In this document: positions 44,900-54,041 of the stretch, piece after piece
Layout of the letters: each line of letters starts with the position of its first letter
Numbering within the stretch: the first letter of the stretch is position 1
Source of the DNA: Clostridiaceae bacterium Marseille-Q4143
GTDB taxonomy: Bacteria > Bacillota > Clostridia > Lachnospirales > Lachnospiraceae
DNA: 64,000 nucleotides
Direction of reading: 5' to 3'
Assembly: GCA_018228645.1 (NCBI GenBank)
Contig: CP073693.1
Coordinates: forward strand, 1,510,001-1,574,000
Notes under the pieces: model-generated
Databases searched by the model: none
What the model was told of the DNA's origin: nothing
Seen by the model: only the letters and a program-made list of their open reading frames with translations
Translations under genes and position numbers: made by a program

Positions 44900-45478
44900 A
44901 TGAGAAAAAAGTCGCATATTGCACTGGCAGGTTTTCTGGTACAGGGAATGGACAATGAGGTACTGAACCACAGATGGAAATCTTTCTATTTTGGGAATGT
45001 GCTCCCGGATTGTAAATGGTCATTCGTGACTATGCGCCATGAGTATGACGGAACTTTTGAGATGACAGCAGCGCTTTTGAAGTCACTGGCAGAGGAGAGT
45101 GGTTACTGGTCCATGGATACGGCATCTTTTGTGACTGATCTGGGGCAGGTATTTCATTTTCTGGCAGATTATTTTACGTATCCTCACAATGCCCATTATC
45201 CGGGAAATATCAAAGATCACTGCACTTATGAAAATCAGCTGAAACATGGATTGAGGGCATACATCCGCAGCGGACGCGCCGTGTTCGCAGGAGGGTGCCA
45301 CAGACGGCTGAATTCCGTGGATGACATTTTGGACTATATCCGCGAGATGCATGACGAATATATGAGACAGCCGGGAAGTGTGGAGAATGACTGCAAATAT
45401 ATTACGACAGTCTGCTCCAATGTACTGGTTTCTCTTCCGCAGTTTGCAGGTGTGGCAGCGATGGCATACGCAGGCTGA
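44900..45478 (+). CDS. Zinc-dependent phospholipase C-like protein
   Basis: A 192-residue protein whose spaced histidines and acids fit the zinc-dependent phospholipase C fold: RKKSHIALAGFL, FGNVLPDCKWSF, RHEYDG, GQVFHFLADYFTYPHNAHY. It has no signal peptide, so it probably acts inside the cell, unlike secreted clostridial alpha toxins. Substrate unknown. SD GAGAGGAG precedes ATG 44900. Confidence 0.75.
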   Translation: MRKKSHIALAGFLVQGMDNEVLNHRWKSFYFGNVLPDCKWSFVTMRHEYDGTFEMTAALLKSLAEESGYWSMDTASFVTDLGQVFHFLADYFTYPHNAHYPGNIKDHCTYENQLKHGLRAYIRSGRAVFAGGCHRRLNSVDDILDYIREMHDEYMRQPGSVENDCKYITTVCSNVLVSLPQFAGVAAMAYAG

Positions 45479-45479
45479 T

Positions 45480-45555
45480 GGAAAGACCGCATTGCAGGCG
45501 GAGAACTTTTGCAGAATGTAAATGTCCTCCTGCCGGCTGCGGTCTTTTTTTATCA
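45480..45555 (+). terminator. Terminator before addB
   Basis: AAGACCGCA near 45484-45492 pairs with TGCGGTCTTTTTTT near 45537-45551 in a long stem with further pairing inside (CAGGCGGAG/CTCCTGCCGG region). Confidence 0.8.
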
Positions 45556-45576
45556 GAAAGCAAAAGGAGAAAAAAG

Positions 45577-48500
45577 ATGGCGTTACAGTTGATTCTGGGA
45601 AATTCAGGAGCAGGAAAATCCCATTATCTGTTTGAAAAGATCATCGCGGAGTCCATGGAATATTCCAACCGACAGTTTCTGGTGATCGTTCCGGAGCAGT
45701 TTACCATGCAGACCCAGAAGGATCTGGTAATGATGCATCCGCGGCATGGCATCATGAATATTGATGTCTTAAGTTTTGACCGTCTGGCGCACCGTGTATT
45801 TGAAGAGACAGGCGGGGAACATCGGAAAATTCTGGAAGATACCGGAAAAAATCTGATTTTGCGAAGACTTGCAGAGGAGAAGAAGGGGGAACTTACACTT
45901 CTGGGCGGAAACTTACGGAAGCTTGGTTATATTTCCGAGGTAAAATCCCTGCTTTCTGAATTTGTGCAGTACCGGATTACACCGGAGGATCTGACACAGA
46001 TGATGGAGCGCAATCAGGATAATCCGCAGCTTTATTATAAGCTGAAGGATATGAAAGTCATCTATGAGAGTTTTCAGGAATATTTAAAAGAAGAGTATCT
46101 GACATCGGAACAGCTTCTGGATGTGCTGGAACAGACAGTGGAACAGTCTGCCTCTGTCCGGGGCAGTGTGATTGTACTGGATGGATATACTGGTTTTACT
46201 CCGATACAGATGAAGCTTCTGGGACGGCTTATGACCCTGGCAGAGGAGGTATACATCACACTGACCATGGACAGCAGGGAGTCTGTCCGGGCACATGAGG
46301 CGGAGCATCAGCTTTTCTATCTGACGAAAAAGACGATACGGGATCTTTTCCAGACGGCAGAGGATACGAAGACCAGCATCAGAAAAACGGTAGTGTTGGA
46401 TGGAGAAACGGCATGGAGATTCCGTGAAGCGCCGGCCCTGTCGTTTCTGGAACAGAAGATTTTCCGGCATGAACATTATTTCTGGGGGGATTCTACGGAT
46501 GCAGTATGTCTCTATGCGGCAGGTACGCCGCGGTCGGAGGCGGACCATATCGGTCGGGAGATCTTAAAGCTGGTCCGGGATGAAGGATTCCGGTACCGGG
46601 ATATAGCGGTAGTTACCGGTAATCCTGAAGTGTATGCGCCGCTGATGGAGGAGACATTTGCCAGACTTTCCATTCCCGGATTTACGGATCAGAAGCGGGA
46701 TGTGCTGAAAAACCCCTTTGTGGAATTCTTAAGGGCACTGCTGTCGGCGGTACAGGAAGATTTTTCCTATGAATCCATGTTCCGGTTTCTGCGGAGCGGA
46801 ATGACGCAGATGACATCGGAAGAGACCGATCAGCTGGAAAATTACGTGTTGGCACGGGGTATCCGGGGAATATCCGGCTGGAAGAAAGAGTGGAAGTATC
46901 CGTTAAAAGGCATGCAGGAGGAAGAACTGGATGCTTTAAACGAGCTGCGGCAGAAAGCTATCTGCGGCCTGCAGACACTGAGGGATTGTCTGAAGAAAAA
47001 AGACGGGGATGCAGTGTCCATGACCAGAGGGGTCTATGATTATCTGGTGGGGCTTGGGATTCAGGAAAAACTGAAAGGGTATGAACTTCGGTTTGAGAAG
47101 GAAGGAAGTTTTAGTCTGGCAAAGGAATACAGCCAGATCTACGGCATGGTCATGGAACTTTTTGACAAGCTGGTGCAGCTTCTTGGTCCATGCCGGATGG
47201 ATCTTGCAGAATATGCGGAACTTCTGGATGCCGGATTTTCGGAGATGAAGGTCGGACTGATTCCGGCCGGAACTGATCAGGTGGTGGTCGGAGATATGGA
47301 GCGAAGCCGCCTGAAAGATGTAAAGGTACTGTTCTTTGCAGGAGTCAACGAGGGCAGTGTACCGAGGGAGAAGAGCCGGGGAGGTCTGCTCTCCGAGATG
47401 GACCGTGAGCGTCTGGCGGAACAGGAGGTGGAGCTTGCTCCTACATCCAGACAGGAGACATGTATTCAGAAATTTTATATGTATCTTAATCTTACCAAAC
47501 CATCACAGCGGCTGATCCTGTCCTGGAGCCTGGCAGATGCGGATGGAAAATCACTCCGGCCTTCCTGGCTGATTGCTTCCATAAAAGAACTGTTCCCGAA
47601 AGTAGATATCCGGACAGAAGCGGACAGAACGCTTACCGGACTCCTGGCGCTGCCGGAAGGAAGCCTTACGGAGCTGACAGAGGCGGTGCAGGCGGCGCGG
47701 GAACAGAAAGAAACCAGGATTCAGCAGGCACTGATCCGCTGGTATGCAGAACACAAAGAGTGGCAGCAGAAGCTGGACCGTCTGCTGGATGCGGTTTTTT
47801 ATGTAAAAAAAGAGCAGCCCATCGGCCATGCGGTGGCAAGAGCGCTGTACGGAACGCTTCTGGAAGGAAGCGTCACCCGGCTGGAACAGTTTGCGGCCTG
47901 CGCCTATGCGCATTTTCTACAATATGGTCTCCGGCTCAGAGAGCGGGAACTGAGCGGCCTGCAGGCAGTAGATATGGGAAATGTATTTCATGATGCACTG
48001 AAATATTTTTCTGATACGGTCAGTGGAAGTGAATACGACTGGCTCCATGTACCGGATGAAAAAAGGGACAGCTGGATGGAAGAGTCGCTGGAGCGCGCAC
48101 TGGAGAAGTATGCAGAGCGGGGACTGGATACGGATGTACAGGATGCCTATGCAGTGGAGCGCATGAAGCGGATCGGAAAGCGGACGGCATGGGCAGTGAT
48201 GGAACAGCTGAAAAAGGGAATGTTTGTGCCGGAACGGACAGAAGTATCTTTCCGGAATCTGGAGCAGCTGTCCAGTGTGTCGGTGCTGCTCTCGGAAGAT
48301 GAAAGAATGCGCCTGCAGGGACGTATCGACCGTATTGACGTGTGCAGGCAGGACGGTAATGTCTATGTCCGGGTCATTGACTATAAAAGCGGCATGACGA
48401 AATTTGATCTGACCAGCGTCTATTATGGATTACAGCTGCAGCTTGCAGTCTACCTGAATGCGGCAATGGAGATGGAACAGCGGGACAGCACAGGAGAAGT

Positions 48501-48972
48501 ACATCCGGCGGGAATGTTCTACTATCATATTCAGGATCCCATGCTGGATTATGAAGAAGAAAGTGATCCTGTTCTTCGGATTCTGAAAGAGCTGGCGCTC
48601 AATGGGATTGTCAACGCGGATCCGCAGATTGTGAATCTGATGGATCGGGAAAGCGGAGGAGGCTCATCGGTGCTTCCTGTGAAGTTCAAAAAAGACGGCG
48701 GTTATACGGCTTCTTCTTCGGTAGCGGAAGAAACGCAGCTGCAGCGTCTTTCCCGTCATGTCAGCCGAAAACTCTCAGAATACGGGGAGCGGATTCTGGA
48801 TGGAGAGATCAGTCTGTCTCCTTATGAACTGAAAGATGATGATGCCTGCAGATTCTGCAGCTTTCACAGTATCTGCGGATTTGACAGGCGTCTGGACGGC
48901 TGTGAGAAACGGCGTCTGGAACCGTTGGAGAGGGCAGAAGTATGGAAGAAACTGGAGGAGGAAGAGTCATGA
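45577..48972 (+). CDS. addB: AddB subunit of the AddAB helicase-nuclease
   Basis: An 1131-residue protein from ATG 45577 (MALQLILGNSGAGKS), SD AAAGGAG. It has an N-terminal Walker A (GNSGAGKSHYLFEK), helicase-like middle and a C-terminal RecB-type nuclease with VRVIDYKSGMTKFDL. The cysteines CAYAHFLQYGL plus CRFCSFHSIC provide the four ligands of the AddB iron-sulfur cluster. AddAB processes double-strand ends for recombination at Chi. It overlaps addA by 4 bases. Confidence 0.93.
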   Translation: MALQLILGNSGAGKSHYLFEKIIAESMEYSNRQFLVIVPEQFTMQTQKDLVMMHPRHGIMNIDVLSFDRLAHRVFEETGGEHRKILEDTGKNLILRRLAEEKKGELTLLGGNLRKLGYISEVKSLLSEFVQYRITPEDLTQMMERNQDNPQLYYKLKDMKVIYESFQEYLKEEYLTSEQLLDVLEQTVEQSASVRGSVIVLDGYTGFTPIQMKLLGRLMTLAEEVYITLTMDSRESVRAHEAEHQLFYLTKKTIRDLFQTAEDTKTSIRKTVVLDGETAWRFREAPALSFLEQKIFRHEHYFWGDSTDAVCLYAAGTPRSEADHIGREILKLVRDEGFRYRDIAVVTGNPEVYAPLMEETFARLSIPGFTDQKRDVLKNPFVEFLRALLSAVQEDFSYESMFRFLRSGMTQMTSEETDQLENYVLARGIRGISGWKKEWKYPLKGMQEEELDALNELRQKAICGLQTLRDCLKKKDGDAVSMTRGVYDYLVGLGIQEKLKGYELRFEKEGSFSLAKEYSQIYGMVMELFDKLVQLLGPCRMDLAEYAELLDAGFSEMKVGLIPAGTDQVVVGDMERSRLKDVKVLFFAGVNEGSVPREKSRGGLLSEMDRERLAEQEVELAPTSRQETCIQKFYMYLNLTKPSQRLILSWSLADADGKSLRPSWLIASIKELFPKVDIRTEADRTLTGLLALPEGSLTELTEAVQAAREQKETRIQQALIRWYAEHKEWQQKLDRLLDAVFYVKKEQPIGHAVARALYGTLLEGSVTRLEQFAACAYAHFLQYGLRLRERELSGLQAVDMGNVFHDALKYFSDTVSGSEYDWLHVPDEKRDSWMEESLERALEKYAERGLDTDVQDAYAVERMKRIGKRTAWAVMEQLKKGMFVPERTEVSFRNLEQLSSVSVLLSEDERMRLQGRIDRIDVCRQDGNVYVRVIDYKSGMTKFDLTSVYYGLQLQLAVYLNAAMEMEQRDSTGEVHPAGMFYYHIQDPMLDYEEESDPVLRILKELALNGIVNADPQIVNLMDRESGGGSSVLPVKFKKDGGYTASSSVAEETQLQRLSRHVSRKLSEYGERILDGEISLSPYELKDDDACRFCSFHSICGFDRRLDGCEKRRLEPLERAEVWKKLEEEES

Positions 48973-51900
48973 GTATGACATGGACGAAGGATCAGCAGAA
49001 GGTCATTGATACAAGAAATGCCAATCTGCTGGTATCTGCAGCAGCCGGTTCTGGCAAGACAGCAGTTCTTGTAGAGCGGATTCTTTCTCTGATTACGGAC
49101 GCAGAGCATCCTGTGGATGTGGACAGACTTCTGATCACTACATTTACCAAAGCAGCAGCCGGGGAGATGAGGGAGCGCATCAGCAGGGCTCTCGCGGAAA
49201 GGCTGAAAGAGGATCCGGGAAATGAATGGCTTCAGCGTCAGGAAGCGCTGGTACACCGCGCGCAGATCACGACGATTCATGGATTCTGTCTCTATGTGAT
49301 CCGAAATTATTTTCATACAATTGGTCTGAATCCTAATTTCCGGATTGCGGATGAAGGAGAGATGAAGCTTTTAAAGCAGGATACGGCGAAAGAGATCATT
49401 GATGAATCTCACCGCTCGGGTGATCCGGCATTCCGGAAATTCGCGGACAGCTATGGAAGCGGCAGCAGAGGAAACGGTCTGGAAGAGCTGGTGATCAGTC
49501 TTTATGAGTACGCCATTGCCAGTCCGCAGCCGGAACAGTGGCTTCGAAACTGTGTATCCGCGTATGAGATGCCGGAGGATGGAACCTGGGAGGATTTTTC
49601 CGGAAATGAAGCAGTTCTTGAGGGGCTTCGTACGGCAGCAGGGGATGTGCTCTCTGTGATCCGGGAGGCGAAGAACGTGGCGCAGATGCCGGGTGGACCT
49701 GCGGCTTACTGCGAAGCGCTTTTGTCGGATGAGCAGCAGCTGACAGAACTGGCAGAATGTGTTTCAGTGGAACGGTTCAGGGAACGACTGGAAGGAATTT
49801 CCTGGGCACGCCTTCCGAGCAGAAGAGCTAAAGTGATGGCAGATGCGGATGAGGAACTGTGTCAGAATGTGATGGATCTCAGAAATCGGATGAAAGAAGC
49901 AGTGAAGGGACTGGGAAAACAGTATTTCCAGATATCGGACGAAGAACAGTTTGCACAGCTTCGTGAAACGGCAGGGAATGTACAGGTCTACGTACAGCTG
50001 GCCCTTGCCTTTATGGAGCGGCTGGAGGAGAAGAAACGGAAGAAAAACATTCTGGACTTTGCAGACCAGGAGCATCTGGCACTTAAAATACTGACGAGGG
50101 AAGAGGATGGAAAGCTGCTGCCGTCCGAGACAGCGGATGTATTTGCAGAATACTTCGAAGAAATCATGGTGGATGAGTATCAGGATTCCAACCTGGTGCA
50201 GGAAGCAATACTGGAAAGCATCAGCAGAAGCCGTCTTGGACGGGAAAACAGGTTTATGGTAGGAGATGTCAAACAGAGCATCTACCGGTTCCGCCAGGCA
50301 GAGCCTGGACTTTTTCTGGAAAAATATGCGCATTACGGAGAGAAAGACGGAGGAATCCGGGTAGATCTTCATCAGAATTTCCGAAGCCGCAGTACGGTGC
50401 TTGACGCAGTCAATGAAGCATTTTACCGCATAATGAGGCCGGAACTGGGTGGGATTGACTATGACGAAGATGCGGCATTAAAAGCGGGGGCGTCTTATCC
50501 GGAGGAAGATCATATGACAGCGGAGCTCCTGCTGCTTCAGAAAGAAGAGTGGGAACAGCTTCAGCGGGAATGTCGATGGACGAAAGCAGAAGCAGAGGCC
50601 CATATGATTGCCGGAAAGATCAGATACCTTTTCAGGGAGGGTAAGGTCACGGAAGACGGGCAGCTGCGCCCGGTTCGTCCGGGTGATATTGCGATTCTTT
50701 TGAGAACCATGTCCGGGTGGAGCGAGACATTCGTGCGCGTGCTGCAGGAAGAAGGAATTCCGGCAAGCGCCCAGTCAAGGGAAGGATATTTTCAGACCAT
50801 GGAAGTGGAGACCCTGTTGGCTTATCTGCGGGTACTTGATAATCCTACACAGGAAATACCGCTGGCAGCATCTCTTCATGGACTGCTGGGAGGATTTTCC
50901 TCGGAAGAACTGGCAAAGATCCGTGCAAGCAGTCCGGAGAGCGGATTTTATGCTGCCTGCAGACAGTACCGGGAACAGGGAGAGGAAGCAGAACTTCGGG
51001 ATCGTCTTATTTCCTTTTTTGAGCAGGTGGATCGTTACCGTGAGCAGGCTTCCTTTCTCTCTGTTCATGAACTACTCTGGAGAATTCTGATGGAAAGCGG
51101 ATATCTCATTCAGGTCCGGGCACTGCCGGGAGGAATACAGCGGCAGGCCAATGTGGAGATGCTGCTGGCAAAGGCCCAGGACTATGAGAAGATCAGTTAC
51201 CATGGACTGTTCCATTTTGTTCGTTATATTGAACGCATGCAGAAGTATCAGATGGATTTTGGAGAAGCGGATATTTCCGGTAAAAGTGGGGAAGCCGTAC
51301 AGATCATGAGCATCCATCACAGCAAGGGACTGGAATATCCGGTGATATTTGCAGCAGGTATGGGGAAAAGCTTCAACCGTCAGGATGGCCGGGAGAAAAT
51401 GATTTTCCACAGCCGCTGGGGTGTCGGTCTTGATTATGTGGATACAGAAGCGAGAATGAAATGCCCGACATTGATGAAGCAGTTGATTAGGCGTCAGAAT
51501 CTTATGGATGGGCTTGGTGAGGAATTGCGTGTCCTCTACGTAGCTATGACCCGTGCAAAAGAAAAGCTGATTCTTACCGGCATGGCATCGGAAAAACTGA
51601 TCGCTGCCGGACGAAAGGGAGAACGACTTCTGTTTTCAGATCTGATGGGAGCTGAGTGTCCGCTTGCGTGGATACTTCCCGCGCTGAATCCGGAGGAGCA
51701 GGAGAGCAGTGTGAAGATCAGCATCGTTTCCATGGAACAGGTGATTCGGGAAGCTATTCGGGAGCAGATGGCAGAACAATTGTCGAGGGATGAGCTGGAA
51801 CGGAGACTGTTATATGGTATGCGGGACCAGGAGAGCGAGGATCGGATAGAAAGTCTCCTGAATTGGACCTATGCATGGAAAGACCGGACAGCCGCCAAAC

Positions 51901-52559
51901 AGAAATATACTGTTACGGAGCTGAAAAAACAGCGGCTGCAGGAAGAGATGGAATATGGGGAAGAACTGTATCCGGAAGAGGAGATTGTGCCTCTGGTACC
52001 GCAGTTTATTGAAAAGACCGAAGAAAAAACAGGAGCTGCAAGAGGAACGGTTTATCATACGGTCATGGAATGGCTGGATGTTGTTCATATGGCGAAAGTT
52101 TTTGAACATGGAGATCAGGAGAGCATCATCAGAGAAGAGCTGGACCGGCTCTGTGCAGCTGGAAAGCTTTCAGAAGAGGACCGAAGGGCAGTCCGGGAGC
52201 AGGATTTGGTGAGATTCTGTAAAACGGATCTTCTGAAGCAGCTGGCAGCAGCAGAATCACAGGGAAAGCTGTGGCGTGAGCAGCCATTCGTTATTGGTCT
52301 TCCGGGAGATGAGGCGGATGGTTCTGACCCGGAGGAAACTGTGCTGATCCAGGGAATTATCGATGCCTTTTTCGAAGAAGAGGATGGAGTTGTCATTCTG
52401 GATTATAAGACAGACAGGGTACATGCAGCGAAAGAACTGAAAGAACGGTATCAGGCACAGCTTGACTATTATGCCCGGGCGGTTGCCCAGACAACCGGTA
52501 AAACAGTGAAAGAAAAGCTGATCTATTCCTTCTCTTTGGGAAAGACGATCTTCTTGTGA
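48969..52559 (+). CDS. addA: AddA subunit of the AddAB helicase-nuclease
   Basis: A 1196-residue UvrD-type helicase plus nuclease from ATG 48969 overlapping the addB stop. Walker A is SAAAGSGKTAVLVERIL, Walker B EIMVDEYQDSN, motif III VGDVKQSIYRFRQAEP, motif VI region VLYVAMTRAKEKL. The C-terminal nuclease motif is VVILDYKTDRV with a preceding QGIIDAFFEE. All sites are intact. Confidence 0.94.
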   Translation: MSMTWTKDQQKVIDTRNANLLVSAAAGSGKTAVLVERILSLITDAEHPVDVDRLLITTFTKAAAGEMRERISRALAERLKEDPGNEWLQRQEALVHRAQITTIHGFCLYVIRNYFHTIGLNPNFRIADEGEMKLLKQDTAKEIIDESHRSGDPAFRKFADSYGSGSRGNGLEELVISLYEYAIASPQPEQWLRNCVSAYEMPEDGTWEDFSGNEAVLEGLRTAAGDVLSVIREAKNVAQMPGGPAAYCEALLSDEQQLTELAECVSVERFRERLEGISWARLPSRRAKVMADADEELCQNVMDLRNRMKEAVKGLGKQYFQISDEEQFAQLRETAGNVQVYVQLALAFMERLEEKKRKKNILDFADQEHLALKILTREEDGKLLPSETADVFAEYFEEIMVDEYQDSNLVQEAILESISRSRLGRENRFMVGDVKQSIYRFRQAEPGLFLEKYAHYGEKDGGIRVDLHQNFRSRSTVLDAVNEAFYRIMRPELGGIDYDEDAALKAGASYPEEDHMTAELLLLQKEEWEQLQRECRWTKAEAEAHMIAGKIRYLFREGKVTEDGQLRPVRPGDIAILLRTMSGWSETFVRVLQEEGIPASAQSREGYFQTMEVETLLAYLRVLDNPTQEIPLAASLHGLLGGFSSEELAKIRASSPESGFYAACRQYREQGEEAELRDRLISFFEQVDRYREQASFLSVHELLWRILMESGYLIQVRALPGGIQRQANVEMLLAKAQDYEKISYHGLFHFVRYIERMQKYQMDFGEADISGKSGEAVQIMSIHHSKGLEYPVIFAAGMGKSFNRQDGREKMIFHSRWGVGLDYVDTEARMKCPTLMKQLIRRQNLMDGLGEELRVLYVAMTRAKEKLILTGMASEKLIAAGRKGERLLFSDLMGAECPLAWILPALNPEEQESSVKISIVSMEQVIREAIREQMAEQLSRDELERRLLYGMRDQESEDRIESLLNWTYAWKDRTAAKQKYTVTELKKQRLQEEMEYGEELYPEEEIVPLVPQFIEKTEEKTGAARGTVYHTVMEWLDVVHMAKVFEHGDQESIIREELDRLCAAGKLSEEDRRAVREQDLVRFCKTDLLKQLAAAESQGKLWREQPFVIGLPGDEADGSDPEETVLIQGIIDAFFEEEDGVVILDYKTDRVHAAKELKERYQAQLDYYARAVAQTTGKTVKEKLIYSFSLGKTIFL

Positions 52560-52612
52560 TACTTCAAAATGGCGTAGTGAAATACGGAGTATTAAAGTAA
52601 ACGAAAAGCGCC

Positions 52613-52630
52613 AGAATAGTAACATATTCT
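52613..52630. promoter_or_regulatory. Inverted repeat before the XRE gene
   Basis: AGAATA (52613-52618) and TATTCT (52625-52630) flank six bases just before the SD of the XRE gene. A possible autoregulatory operator. Confidence 0.4.
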
Positions 52631-52646
52631 CAACGGAGGGTATGTT

Positions 52647-53003
52647 ATGCAGAACAGGATCAGAGAGCTTCGGGAAGAACGAGGAATGAATCAGGATGCT
52701 CTGGCCGGACTTGTCGGAGTGTCCCAGCAGAAGATCAGCAAGGTAGAACGGAATACAGAGTCACTGGGAATTGACCTGCTCATAGAGATATCAGATTATT
52801 TCGGGGTTACTACCGATTATCTCCTCTGCCTGTCAGATGAGAAGAGGGGAACTGCACAGGACAGACGGGTCAGACGGAAGATGGATGAACATGCGGCGCT
52901 GATTGCTGCCTATGAGGCATTGAATGAAGAAAATCGCAGAATGGCCAGGAAGATGATGACTGTCATGAAGCGGTTACAGGATGAAGAGGCTGTTGCAAAA
53001 TAG
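52647..53003 (+). CDS. XRE family HTH regulator
   Basis: A 118-residue protein with an N-terminal HTH_3 domain (RIRELREERGMNQDALAGLVGVSQQKISKVERN, residues 3-36) and a Lys/Arg-rich helical tail. SD GGAGGG before ATG 52647. Targets are unknown; the gene stands between addA and a terminator. Confidence 0.85.
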   Translation: MQNRIRELREERGMNQDALAGLVGVSQQKISKVERNTESLGIDLLIEISDYFGVTTDYLLCLSDEKRGTAQDRRVRRKMDEHAALIAAYEALNEENRRMARKMMTVMKRLQDEEAVAK

Positions 53004-53041
53004 ATGAGGAGTCATCTATGGAGCAACAGCTCTTTTTTTTA
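52984..53041 (+). terminator. Terminator after the XRE gene
   Basis: GAGGCTGTTGC pairs with GCAACAGCTC (near 53022-53032), and inner bases ATAGATGA/TCATCTAT pair as well. A run of T follows. Confidence 0.85.
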
Positions 53042-53061
53042 CTGTTCATCGTACAAAAAAC

Positions 53062-53829
53062 TTAATTTTGAAACTGCCGTCCTTCGTGATCCATCTCATA
53101 ATGATCGCGATAGATCAGCTGAGAAACAGGAACGATTTCATAGCCTTTTGCATGAAGTCCTTCGATGACACGCGGCAGGGCATCTTTTGTATATTTGGCA
53201 CCGTTGTGCATGAGGATGATGGAACCGTTCCCAAGATGTTCACTGTCCAGAATACGGGAGACAATGGCATCGGCTCCGTAATTCTTCCAGTCGAGACTGT
53301 CACAATTCCACTGAATTGTATAGTAATGAAGCGCTTCTGCAGCTTCAATAAGTGTATCATTGTAATCCCCGTAAGGCGGGCGGAACAGACACATCTCCTG
53401 TCCGGTCAGCTCTTTAACCCTGTCATGGACAGACTGAATTTCTTTCTGACATTCTTCAGCACTGAGCTGGGACATTTGTTTATGATTCTCACTGTGATTA
53501 CCAAGATCATGTCCGGCAGCTGCAATTGCTTTTACATCATCCGGATAGGCGGAGACCCATCCGCCAGTCATGAAAAAAGTTGTCTTTACCTGATACTGCG
53601 CTAATATGGAAAGAAGTTCTTCTGTGTCATCATTTCCCCAGGCTGCGTCGAAGCTGATGGATACCTGCGGCTTTTCTGTGCTGACACAGTAGATGGGAAG
53701 CTTCCGATTTTCAATGATGGCAGAGGAAGGACTTCCCTGACGGAAAAAAATAAAAGCACCGGCTACCGCGAGAACGAGACATAGAACCGGCGGCATGATA
53801 TTTCTGAGAAGGGGACGGGATAGTTTCAT
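53062..53829 (-). CDS. Polysaccharide deacetylase, PdaB-like
   Basis: A 255-residue protein with an N-terminal membrane anchor (VLCLVLAVAGAFIFF) and a NodB domain: ISFDAAWGNDDTEEL (Asp), GHDLGNHSENHKQMS (HxxxH metal site), FRPPYGDYND (Arg) and ILMHNGAKYT (His). These enzymes deacetylate peptidoglycan sugars; this size and the AWGN variant resemble PdaB of sporulation. The sporulation role is inferred. Confidence 0.83.
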   Translation of the reverse strand: MKLSRPLLRNIMPPVLCLVLAVAGAFIFFRQGSPSSAIIENRKLPIYCVSTEKPQVSISFDAAWGNDDTEELLSILAQYQVKTTFFMTGGWVSAYPDDVKAIAAAGHDLGNHSENHKQMSQLSAEECQKEIQSVHDRVKELTGQEMCLFRPPYGDYNDTLIEAAEALHYYTIQWNCDSLDWKNYGADAIVSRILDSEHLGNGSIILMHNGAKYTKDALPRVIEGLHAKGYEIVPVSQLIYRDHYEMDHEGRQFQN

Positions 53830-53923
53830 ACACTGACTCCGTGTAATGCTCTTGGTAGTGAGTGTATGTTGTGAAACAGAAGAATATGACAGCCATCTGA
53901 TTGTGTTGGGGTTTGGTAATAAT

Positions 53924-53952
53924 AGCTGGTGCGTTTTTGTACCAGCTCTTTA
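53924..53952 (+). other. Small hairpin upstream of the ATPase promoter
   Basis: AGCTGGT (53924-53930) and ACCAGCT (53941-53947) flank a 10-base loop and are followed by CTTT. It may be a weak terminator or a binding site; it lies just upstream of the promoter at 53964. Confidence 0.35.
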
Positions 53953-53963
53953 TAACTGGTTTA

Positions 53964-53992
53964 TTGCGTTTGAAGAATGGAGATAGTATAAT
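53964..53992 (+). promoter_or_regulatory. Promoter of the AAA ATPase gene
   Basis: TTGCGT at 53964-53969, 17-base spacer, TATAAT at 53987-53992. It places the transcript start after the upstream in-frame ATG at 53901, so that start is excluded. Confidence 0.75.
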
Positions 53993-54041
53993 AAATCATA
54001 ATACAAAAGATGGAAAATATGAAGAAGGGGTATGTGAATCT

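Noticed and set aside
53901..54041. Upstream in-frame start for the AAA ATPase
   Set aside because: It precedes the promoter TTGCGT/TATAAT at 53964-53992 and has no SD.
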